Made by a program: the position numbers and the translations under genes
Part shown: one piece after another, positions 6,189 to 11,893 of the stretch
How positions within the stretch are numbered: position 1 is the stretch's first letter
Layout of the letters: each line of letters begins with the position of its first letter
Assembly (NCBI GenBank): GCA_003170655.1
Contig: PMYY01000145.1
Coordinates: 1 to 12,193, forward strand
Source of the DNA: Nitrospiraceae bacterium
GTDB lineage: Bacteria > Nitrospirota > Thermodesulfovibrionia > Thermodesulfovibrionales > Dissulfurispiraceae
Reading direction: 5' to 3'
DNA: 12,193 nt
The notes under the pieces: generated by a model
Told to the model about the DNA's origin: nothing
The model's input: only the letters and a program-made list of their open reading frames with translations
The model's database searches: none

Positions 6189-6319
6189 TTTTTGAGGAGG
6201 TGTCAATAGAGAACAATTGTGCCAAATGCACAAGTTGTGTCTCAGCAGTATCTTTTGGTAGTGAGAAAAGTTGCAGATGAAAATCTGCCAGTAACCCCCA
6301 ATCAAAAGGAGATATAAAT

Positions 6320-6703
6320 ATGAAAAGAATGAGCTTGTATTTATTTTTTGCGATTATGCTGTCGGTTTCGATTGCAACGATTGCCTTTGCAGATTCACCG
6401 GGGAAAATGGACCTCAAGGTGGGTGACGAGATATACGCCTGCAATTGCGGCGAAGGGTGCGACTGCAAAACACTGTCGAGGCTACCTGGAAAGTGCGGTT
6501 GTGGAAACGATCTTGTAAAAGCAACAGTGGTGAAAATTGAGGATGGCATGGCATATCTGCAGGCCGAAGGATGGAAAGAGCCGAGAGCCTTCAAAACAAC
6601 GGGGGAATATGCTTGTGCCTGCGGCGCAGAATGTAAATGCCATACAATCAGTCAGAAACCGGGAAAGTGCGGCTGTGGAACGGAGATGAAAGAAGTTAAA
6701 TAA
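6320..6703 (+). CDS. Secreted protein with two six-cysteine metal-binding modules
   Basis: A 127-residue protein with ATG 6320 and AAGGAG (6306-6311) eight bases upstream. Residues 1-24 are a signal peptide ending AFA-D, so the mature protein should be periplasmic. Two copies of one module follow. The first runs from YACNCGEGCDC to PGKCGCG (Cys 41, 43, 47, 49, 59, 61), and the second from YACACGAECKC to PGKCGCG (Cys 99, 101, 105, 107, 117, 119). The shared pattern is CxCx3CxCx9CxC, joined by a cysteine-free linker of about 37 residues that looks beta-rich (KATVVKIEDGMAYLQAEG). Twelve paired cysteines in so small a protein point to metal binding, similar in spirit to metallothionein. A periplasmic copper or other soft-metal role is inferred from the neighbours. 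The gene is divergent from the His-repeat gene and ends before a strong terminator. Confidence 0.83.
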   Translation: MKRMSLYLFFAIMLSVSIATIAFADSPGKMDLKVGDEIYACNCGEGCDCKTLSRLPGKCGCGNDLVKATVVKIEDGMAYLQAEGWKEPRAFKTTGEYACACGAECKCHTISQKPGKCGCGTEMKEVK

Positions 6704-6733
6704 TGACTTTTTTTCGAGTAAGGTCTTACAGAA

Positions 6734-6776
6734 AACCAAAAGAAAAGGCGGTAACTTACCGCCTTTTCTTTTGGTT
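6734..6776. terminator. Bidirectional rho-independent terminator
   Basis: Two 21-base arms (6734-6754 and 6756-6776) are perfect inverted repeats around a single central base. The GC-rich core GGCGGTAAC...CCGCC is flanked on both sides by A/T tracts (AAAAGAAAA and TTTTCTTTT), so a U-rich tail follows the hairpin in either direction. It lies between the convergent Cys-repeat gene (ends 6703) and the response-regulator gene (ends 6810) and can serve both. Confidence 0.87.
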
Positions 6777-6809
6777 GGAACTTATTCACGCGCCTAGCTG
6801 CGGGAGCAG

Positions 6810-7442
6810 TTACTCTACCAGCTTGCTCTGCACGGCGTAATAGGTCAGCTCAGCGTTCGACTTCATTCCCATCTTTTCCAGAACGCGAGCACGGTGCGTG
6901 CTCACTGTTTTGACGCTAAGCGCTAGCTCTTCTGCGATTTCATTGCTGCTTTTACCTTTTGCAATCAGGCAGAGTATGTGATACTCTCGGTCGGACAGTC
7001 TCTCATGAAGCGCCTTGTCGTTTGACGGCTCGAGCTCAGAGGCTAATTTCTCGGCCAGCGAAGGAGTGATGTATTTTTTCCCCTCTGCTATCCTACGGAT
7101 AGCCTCGACCAGTTCATTTTTATCGCTTTCTTTTGTGAGATAACCGGAGGCCCCGGCCCTGAGTACGCGAACGGCATATTGTTCTTCGGGATACATGCTC
7201 AATATGAGCACCGGCAGCTTCGGTTTTTGGCTCTTTATTTGTTTGAGGATTTCGAGACCGTTTCTACCGGGCAGTGATATGTCCAGGATGACCAAATCGA
7301 AATGGCTGGTCCAAATCTTTTCGAGTGCTTCCTGCCCGGTGCTCGCTTCGGCGGTGACTTCGATATCCGAAGTCCGCGAAAGGATCTGTTTAATCCCTTT
7401 CCTGATGATACCGTGATCATCCGCTATCAAGATCTTGATCAT
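6810..7442 (-). CDS. NarL/FixJ-type response regulator
   Basis: A 210-residue two-component regulator of standard length. The receiver domain (1-120) has the acidic pair Asp8/Asp9, the phospho-acceptor Asp54 in DLVILDISLPG, Ser82 in LILSMY and Lys104 in YLTKES, so all catalytic positions are present. A linker leads to a LuxR-type helix-turn-helix (about 148-208) with LSDREYHILCLIAKGKSSNE and the recognition-helix pattern LSVKTVSTHRARVLEKM. It should bind DNA as a phosphorylated dimer. The start at 7442 has AGAGGTGG upstream and overlaps the stop of the preceding small ORF by ATGA, so translation is probably coupled. It is the last gene of the minus string. No partner kinase lies next to it; the PAS sensor at the left edge is too distant and separate to be assigned as partner. 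Confidence 0.94.
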   Translation of the reverse strand: MIKILIADDHGIIRKGIKQILSRTSDIEVTAEASTGQEALEKIWTSHFDLVILDISLPGRNGLEILKQIKSQKPKLPVLILSMYPEEQYAVRVLRAGASGYLTKESDKNELVEAIRRIAEGKKYITPSLAEKLASELEPSNDKALHERLSDREYHILCLIAKGKSSNEIAEELALSVKTVSTHRARVLEKMGMKSNAELTYYAVQSKLVE

Positions 7443-7609
7443 CTGTCCACCTCTGTTTGACTCAAACGGCTGCCGGGAATGTCTGCCGCATATAAGTATA
7501 CCACGTCAGGAAAAAAGCGACCGTAGCCCGTCCAGTTCCAGGTCGACAGCTCTTTTGCCCGTATCCCGTTGGAGTTCTTTTCGATGCAGTCAGCATACCG
7601 CTGAACCAT
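7439..7609 (-). CDS. Probable 56-residue protein coupled to the response regulator
   Basis: This frame starts at ATG 7609, eight bases after the stop of the TPR lipoprotein gene. GAGGG overlaps that stop as the ribosome-binding site. Its TGA overlaps the ATG of the response-regulator gene by ATGA, the same junction type seen three other times in this gene string. The product, with a Trp/Tyr-rich middle (LSTWNWTGYGRFFPDVVYLY), is soluble and not recognised. The evidence for a gene is position, ribosome-binding site and perfect fit between two genes rather than homology. Without it there would be an otherwise unexplained 175-base gap within an otherwise compact string. It could still be non-coding. 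Confidence 0.47.
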   Translation of the reverse strand: MVQRYADCIEKNSNGIRAKELSTWNWTGYGRFFPDVVYLYAADIPGSRLSQTEVDR

Positions 7610-7617
7610 GGTACCCT

Positions 7618-8109
7618 CTATCGCGACAGCTCTTTCTTCTTTTCTTCGATGTCGATGTCTACCTGTTTCAACTTCTCGATCACTTGCAATACGCCTGCCC
7701 ATATCTTCGCCTCTTCCGCAAGCGGACTGTTAGGATATTCCCTGCCGATCTTATCGAACATGGCCTTCGCCTTTTCATAATTCTTATTTGGGTTCTTGTA
7801 GTGGACATATATGAGCCCCATATTGTAAAGGGCGGTATCTCCCGGAGGCTGCTTTCCAGCAAGGGCCAGTGCCTTTTGGTCTTCCTTCATAGAGCCTTCG
7901 AAATCACCTTTTTCAAGAAGATCATCGGCAGCCGAAAGGTGCAGTTCTGCGGGATCAGGCGCCTCCTCTTTTGTCGCCTCCTGCCTTGCCGGGGTTCTCT
8001 CTTCCTCCTTGATCTGCTCCTGTTGCAGTTCCGCGCAGCCCGAAAGACCGAGGACCAGAATTACCGCCATAAGACCCCAGATAAAGTAACTCGTCCTAAT
8101 TATAATCAT
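7618..8109 (-). CDS. TPR-type outer-membrane lipoprotein
   Basis: A 163-residue protein. ATG 8109 is preferred over upstream in-frame starts because it directly begins a lipoprotein signal: a short basic start, a hydrophobic core and the lipobox LSGC with Cys25 as the lipid-attached residue. It begins ten bases after the queC stop. Residues 26-55 are a charged, Glu/Gln/Lys-rich linker. Residues about 57-140 hold two or three helix pairs of tetratricopeptide type (ADDLLEKGDFEGSMKEDQKA; ALYNMGLIYVH; YEKAKAMFDKIGREYPNSP). The end is a charged helix, perhaps a coiled coil (about 142-163). Such lipoproteins act as scaffolds at the outer membrane, as BamD and related TPR lipoproteins do, but this one is too short to be BamD. 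The exact partner is unknown. The AAGGA motif lies almost against the ATG, so translation may depend on coupling. Confidence 0.83.
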   Translation of the reverse strand: MIIIRTSYFIWGLMAVILVLGLSGCAELQQEQIKEEERTPARQEATKEEAPDPAELHLSAADDLLEKGDFEGSMKEDQKALALAGKQPPGDTALYNMGLIYVHYKNPNKNYEKAKAMFDKIGREYPNSPLAEEAKIWAGVLQVIEKLKQVDIDIEEKKKELSR

Positions 8110-8119
8110 TCCTTGCAAC

Positions 8120-8890
8120 CTATACCGCACCAACGACAGGGTCTCTAACACCAGCCTCCTCGAAACCCTTTCCCCGGAATAGACAGCTGTCGCACCTTCC
8201 GCAAGGTACATAGACAATGCCTTCAGTCCTTCCGCCCTTCTGCTCTTCAGTTCTTGCCTCTTGGGGATCGTAGCAACTCCATGTCAGAGAGTAGTCGAGT
8301 CCAAATGACATACCCCTATTTATTATCTCAGCCTTTGTCAAATAGAGCAATGGGGCATGTATCGAAAACCCTATTTTACCTTCGACCGAGACCTTCGTGG
8401 CAAGGTTAGCCATAGCTTCGAAGGCCTTCAAATATTCAGGCCGGCAATCTGGATACCCGCTGTAATCCACCGCGTTGGCGCCTATAAATATATCTGCCGC
8501 CTGGAGCACCTCGGCCCAAGCAAGTGCGAAAGAGAGAAAGATCGTGTTGCGAGCCGGCACATATGTAATGGGGATGATGTCGGGTGTCTTTTCACCTTCA
8601 GCGCTCCCGTCTTTAGTGGCGTATCGTGATACGTCACGGTTGTCACTCTTAGGCACGTCTATTTCATCAGTCAGAGCCGAGCCGCCGATGGCCCTCATAT
8701 CGAAACGCGTTACCAGATGTTTCTTCACGCCGAGACTCTCAGCGACCCTGGTAGCCGATTTAAGCTCGATGGCGTGGCGCTGGCCGTAATCGAAGCTCAA
8801 GGCATAAAGTTCGTATCCTTCGGCTTTTGCCATTGCGAGGGTCGTCGCTGAATCCAGACCGCCGCTCAATAGAACAACCGCCTTCTTCAT
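8120..8890 (-). CDS. queC: 7-cyano-7-deazaguanine synthase QueC
   Basis: A 256-residue enzyme that uses ATP and ammonia to turn 7-carboxy-7-deazaguanine into preQ0 on the route to queuosine in tRNA. The N-terminal PP-loop SGGLDS (9-14) binds ATP. FDYGQRH (33-39), VPARN (111-115) and SGYPDCRPEY (144-153) are family signatures. The zinc site is four cysteines: Cys206 in TWSCYDP, and Cys230, Cys233 and Cys236 in PCGRCDSC. The protein is about 25 residues longer than E. coli QueC. The extra length falls in two charged inserts, near residues 82-105 and at 211-228, the latter splitting the first zinc cysteine from the other three. Its ATG overlaps the plsY stop by four bases (ATGA), so translation is coupled. 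No other queuosine gene is in the window. Confidence 0.97.
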   Translation of the reverse strand: MKKAVVLLSGGLDSATTLAMAKAEGYELYALSFDYGQRHAIELKSATRVAESLGVKKHLVTRFDMRAIGGSALTDEIDVPKSDNRDVSRYATKDGSAEGEKTPDIIPITYVPARNTIFLSFALAWAEVLQAADIFIGANAVDYSGYPDCRPEYLKAFEAMANLATKVSVEGKIGFSIHAPLLYLTKAEIINRGMSFGLDYSLTWSCYDPQEARTEEQKGGRTEGIVYVPCGRCDSCLFRGKGFEEAGVRDPVVGAV

Positions 8891-9534
8891 TTCCCTTTCC
8901 TCATGAACTTGTTTTCCTTGCCGGTTATCAGTCTTTTAATATTTCCGCGATGGGTTATGAAGATCAGCGCCGCGATGATTACCGCAATCGCTATCTTTTC
9001 GGCCGAATAATCGATGATGTAAATGCAAAACGGAAACGATGCGAAGGCAACCAGCCCGCTCAAAGATGAATATCCCGAAACCCTAAAGGTAAGCAGCCAG
9101 GCCGTCGCTGCCATTAGAGCGGCATGCGGAGAGAGCGCTAATGCTACGCCAAGGCTCGTTGCGACCCCTTTGCCCCCCTTGAACTTGAGGAATATCGAGA
9201 AATTGTGCCCCAGGATGGCGGCCAATCCGATGACACCTTCGAATGCAACGCGTGTATCGGTGATCTGCAAAGGAATCGATACCAGCTGTCCTGAAAACTG
9301 GATACCGGTATTAGGGTAAAAATACCTCACCGCCAGTACCGGTATTACGCCCTTGAGCACGTCGCCTGCAAGAGTGATGATGGCAGCCCCCTTTCCCATG
9401 GCCCTCAGCACATTCGTTGCACCAATATTGCCGCTACCGACCTTTCTAAGGTCAACCCCTTTTATCATAGCGATCACATATCCGGTCGGGATCGACCCAA
9501 ACAGGAAGGCCGCGAACAGAAGCGCGACTATCAT
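8887..9534 (-). CDS. plsY: Acyl-phosphate:glycerol-3-phosphate acyltransferase PlsY
   Basis: A 215-residue inner-membrane enzyme that transfers an acyl chain from acyl-phosphate to glycerol-3-phosphate, the first step of phospholipid synthesis in most bacteria. All three conserved loops are present: GSGNIGATN (33-41), the phosphate-binding GHNFSIFLKFKGGKGVA (109-125) and HRGNIKRLITGKE (195-207). Five or more hydrophobic segments match the family topology, and the length is usual. The start overlaps the pgsA stop by ATGA, and the end overlaps queC in the same way, so three genes are translationally linked. Pairing with pgsA makes functional sense, as both work in phosphatidylglycerol formation. 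PlsX, which makes the acyl-phosphate, is not in the window. Confidence 0.97.
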   Translation of the reverse strand: MIVALLFAAFLFGSIPTGYVIAMIKGVDLRKVGSGNIGATNVLRAMGKGAAIITLAGDVLKGVIPVLAVRYFYPNTGIQFSGQLVSIPLQITDTRVAFEGVIGLAAILGHNFSIFLKFKGGKGVATSLGVALALSPHAALMAATAWLLTFRVSGYSSLSGLVAFASFPFCIYIIDYSAEKIAIAVIIAALIFITHRGNIKRLITGKENKFMRKGK

Positions 9535-10079
9535 TGGAAATGCCTCCAGAATGAGATGGTGTACTTGACGCCTGATGTAACGGCCAGGACGAGCGATATA
9601 TACATCAGTACGAGGCCGATGTCGTAAAAATCAATACTGAATGGCAAAAAATCTATACTATATGGTAATAGCAGAAAGACTATGGATGTCATCTGGGCCG
9701 CCGTCTTCCATTTGCCGCCCGTTTCAGCGGGTATGACTATGTCCATCGAAAGGGCGACAACCCTGATGGCCGTGACCAGGAATTCCCGCACTATGATCGC
9801 TATGGCGATCCAAGCCGCAATACGCGACATATCGACCAGCAGGATGAGCGCGGAGATGACCAGAAATTTATCAGCGATAGGGTCGAGGATGATGCCGAAT
9901 TTAGTTATCTGCCCGGATCTGCGAGCAAGATAGCCGTCCAGGAAATCGGTCAACGACGCTATCAGAAAAATAGTCACCCCCAGGATCGGGCTGGCTGGCG
10001 TAATCAGCACGAAGAAAGGGATAAGGATAATACGGCTGAATGTGAGGATGGTGGGAACGTTAAGTCTTATGGTGCTCAT
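9531..10079 (-). CDS. pgsA: CDP-diacylglycerol--glycerol-3-phosphate 3-phosphatidyltransferase
   Basis: A 182-residue inner-membrane enzyme that makes phosphatidylglycerol-phosphate. The CDP-alcohol phosphotransferase signature is complete: Asp45, Asp48-Gly49, Ala52-Arg53, Gly62, Asp66 and Asp70 in TDFLDGYLARRSGQITKFG followed by IILDPIADK. These aspartates bind the metal and the CDP-lipid. NVPTILTFSRI at the N-terminus and VREFLVTAIR further in are typical of PgsA rather than of other members such as phosphatidylserine synthase. Length and hydrophobic profile are normal. The ATG overlaps the kdsC stop by four bases, and the stop overlaps the plsY start by four bases. Confidence 0.95.
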   Translation of the reverse strand: MSTIRLNVPTILTFSRIILIPFFVLITPASPILGVTIFLIASLTDFLDGYLARRSGQITKFGIILDPIADKFLVISALILLVDMSRIAAWIAIAIIVREFLVTAIRVVALSMDIVIPAETGGKWKTAAQMTSIVFLLLPYSIDFLPFSIDFYDIGLVLMYISLVLAVTSGVKYTISFWRHFQ

Positions 10080-10630
10080 TTATCATACTCGATCAGCAAC
10101 TCTTCCCATTTGCCCGCGGCCTTCAACAGCAGGTCCGTGACTTCTCTGACCGCCCCCCTGCCTCCCGGATTGCTGGTGATCATGATGGAGTATTTCTTCG
10201 CATCATCGGCGCCGTCGGCAACGACAATCGGCAAGCCAACCCTCTTCAAAAGAGCTATATCGACGACATCATCGCCGACATATGCCGTCTCGACATCCGT
10301 CAGGTTATATTTAACAAGCAGCTGTTCGTAGGCTGTTGTCTTGACATAGCAGCGCTGATAAACATCGTCGATGCCTAGTTCAAGCGCCCTGCGGTCGACA
10401 ACCGCAGAATAACGCCCGGTTATGATCGCAACTCGTACCCCGGCCTTGCCGAGCATCTTGATCCCGTGGCCGTCTCTGACATGGAAGGACTTTATCTCAT
10501 TGTCGTTGTTATCGAGTATAATGCTCCCGTCAGTCATCACGCCGTCGACATCGAGAATAAGAAGTTTGATTTTTTGGGCCGCGGCCATGATCTTTGTCTT
10601 ACTGATCTTTCCTGTTTTTACCTTGTCCAT
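10076..10630 (-). CDS. kdsC: 3-deoxy-D-manno-octulosonate 8-phosphate phosphatase KdsC
   Basis: A 184-residue HAD-family phosphatase that removes phosphate from Kdo-8-phosphate in LPS core synthesis. HAD motif I is LDVDGVMTDG (nucleophile Asp27, acid/base Asp29). Motif II is IITGR (Thr71), motif III is probably Lys97 in YVKTTAYEQL, and motif IV is YVGDDVVD (Asp120, Asp121). There is no cap domain, which is typical of this tetrameric subfamily. The start at 10630 gives a 14-residue basic N-terminal extension before a second in-frame ATG (10588); neither has a strong ribosome-binding site, so the shorter form is possible. It follows kdsD after 71 bases and overlaps pgsA by ATGA. In many Gram-negatives kdsD-kdsC lead into the lpt transport genes. 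Here they lead into phospholipid genes instead. Confidence 0.94.
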   Translation of the reverse strand: MDKVKTGKISKTKIMAAAQKIKLLILDVDGVMTDGSIILDNNDNEIKSFHVRDGHGIKMLGKAGVRVAIITGRYSAVVDRRALELGIDDVYQRCYVKTTAYEQLLVKYNLTDVETAYVGDDVVDIALLKRVGLPIVVADGADDAKKYSIMITSNPGGRGAVREVTDLLLKAAGKWEELLIEYDK

Positions 10631-10701
10631 TCGCCTATTCCAGCTATCGCCTTATTACGCATTTTCCGTTCCGCGCTTTGCCCCTTTTCCGCAGAGGCTT
10701 C

Positions 10702-11691
10702 TTATGCTATCCCTTCCTTCAGGATATCATGCAGATGAATTATCCCGACTGCCTTGCCATCCGGCCCGGCCACCACCAGTGAAGTAATCGAATAAGTCTC
10801 CATTACCGACAGGGCCTTTGCGGCAAGCTCGTCCTCCGCAATAGATCTCGGGTTCCTGGACATAACCGCTTCCGCCTTCATATCGAAGAAATCCTTCCCC
10901 CACTTCTGGACGCCGCGCCGCACGTCTCCGTCCGTCACAACGCCAAGCAACTTTCTGTCGACCCCGGCGACAATTGCGATCCCAAGCCTCTTAGATGATA
11001 TCTCCATCAATGCTTCCATTACCGGCGTAGACGATCCTATCAACGGCAGGGCTTCTCCCTTGTGCATCAGGTCTTTGACCCTGACAAAGAGCTTCTTGCC
11101 GAGACTTCCTGCCGGATGAAACGATGCAAAGTCCTCCTGCCTGAATCCCCTCTTGACCAAAAGGGCAACGGCAACAGCGTCTCCCATTGCGAGCGTTGCG
11201 GTCGTTGAAGCAGTCGGGGTTATACCCAGCGGACAGGCCTCTTCCATGACAGAGATATCAATGTTTACGTCGGCGGTCCTCGCAAGGGTCGAGTCAGGAT
11301 TGCCGGTCATCGAAACAACGCTCACATTGAATCGCTTTAGAAATGGGATAAGATCGATAATCTCGTCCGTTTCGCCGCTGTTCGAAATGGCCATAATAAC
11401 ATCGCGGGAAGTCACCATTCCCAGATCTCCGTGGCTCGCTTCGGCCGGGTGCAGGAAGAAAGCAGGAGTACCGGTCGAGGCCAGCGTTGCAGCGATTTTC
11501 TTACCTATCAGGCCCGACTTGCCCATGCCGGTGACAACCACCCGGCCCTTGGCGTTATACATGATTTCAATGGCTTTTTCGAAATGGCCATTAAGTTTGT
11601 CGATGAGCGCAAAAACAGCATCAGCCTCTGTCTTGAGGACCCGCTTCGCGATGCTGAGCACGTCGTCCCTATTGCAATCGTCCATATTCAT
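10702..11691 (-). CDS. kdsD: D-arabinose-5-phosphate isomerase KdsD/KpsF
   Basis: A 329-residue enzyme that interconverts ribulose-5-phosphate and arabinose-5-phosphate, the first committed step toward Kdo. A sugar-isomerase (SIS) domain covers about 40-185, with GRVVVTGMGKSGLIGKKIA, HPAEASHGDLGM and AISNSGETDE, all characteristic of the family, and FHPAGSLGKKL (192-202). Two CBS domains follow, about 208-262 (DLMH...VVTDGDVRRG) and 275-329 (VMSRNPRSI...IIHLHDIL). The length matches E. coli KdsD (about 328). It is the first gene of the minus string. The ATG at 11691 has no clear ribosome-binding site and another ATG lies at 11685. The 126-base gap to the tRNA gene should hold the promoter; TATGAT or TACAAT near 11728-11738 (minus) could be a -10, but no good -35 is seen. 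No capsule genes are near, so the LPS role is favoured over a kpsF role. Confidence 0.96.
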   Translation of the reverse strand: MNMDDCNRDDVLSIAKRVLKTEADAVFALIDKLNGHFEKAIEIMYNAKGRVVVTGMGKSGLIGKKIAATLASTGTPAFFLHPAEASHGDLGMVTSRDVIMAISNSGETDEIIDLIPFLKRFNVSVVSMTGNPDSTLARTADVNIDISVMEEACPLGITPTASTTATLAMGDAVAVALLVKRGFRQEDFASFHPAGSLGKKLFVRVKDLMHKGEALPLIGSSTPVMEALMEISSKRLGIAIVAGVDRKLLGVVTDGDVRRGVQKWGKDFFDMKAEAVMSRNPRSIAEDELAAKALSVMETYSITSLVVAGPDGKAVGIIHLHDILKEGIA

Positions 11692-11771
11692 ACCGTATAC
11701 ATATCACACTGTTAGCAGAAGTCATTAATTGTATCATAATCCGGATAATTCGGGGTGGCTGGGAAACGGCC

Positions 11772-11801
11772 TTGCCTGAAGAAGATGATGTTTGATATAA
11801 T
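11772..11801 (+). promoter_or_regulatory. Promoter of the tRNA-Met gene
   Basis: TTGCCT (11772-11777) and a perfect TATAAT (11796-11801) are separated by 18 bases. The -10 box lies 16 bases before the first base of the tRNA gene, which suits a short 5' leader removed by RNase P. It points away from kdsD, so the tRNA and the minus string are divergent. Confidence 0.65.
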
Positions 11802-11817
11802 GTTTATTCTTTCCAAC

Positions 11818-11893
11818 GGCGGCGTAGCTCAGTTGGTAGAGCATGCGACTCATATTCGCAGAGTCCGGGGTTCGAATCCCTGCGCCGCCACCA
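11818..11893 (+). tRNA. tRNA-Met (CAT), elongator type
   Basis: The 76-base cloverleaf is complete. The acceptor stem is GGCGGCG/CGCCGCC with discriminator A and an encoded CCA (11891-11893). The D arm is GCTC...GAGC, the anticodon stem TGCGA/TCGCA has the loop CTCATAT (anticodon CAT), and the T arm is CGGGG-TTCGAAT-CCCTG with one G-U pair. A paired first base (G1-C72) excludes the initiator tRNA, whose first pair is mismatched. The body resembles elongator tRNA-Met; a CAT tRNA read as Ile after lysidine modification is the alternative but less likely. Position 38 is T, where A is usual in tRNA-Met. A run of six T (11895-11900) follows directly and may end transcription. Confidence 0.95.

Noticed and set aside
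7435..8148. 237-aa plus frame opposite the lipoprotein and small ORF
   Set aside because: Wholly antisense to a gene with a clear lipobox and TPR pattern; the product has no domain sense and many Arg/Leu/Ser typical of shadow frames.
11153..11728. 191-aa plus frame opposite kdsD
   Set aside because: Antisense to an intact isomerase with all conserved motifs; Ser/Ala/Ile-rich shadow composition.
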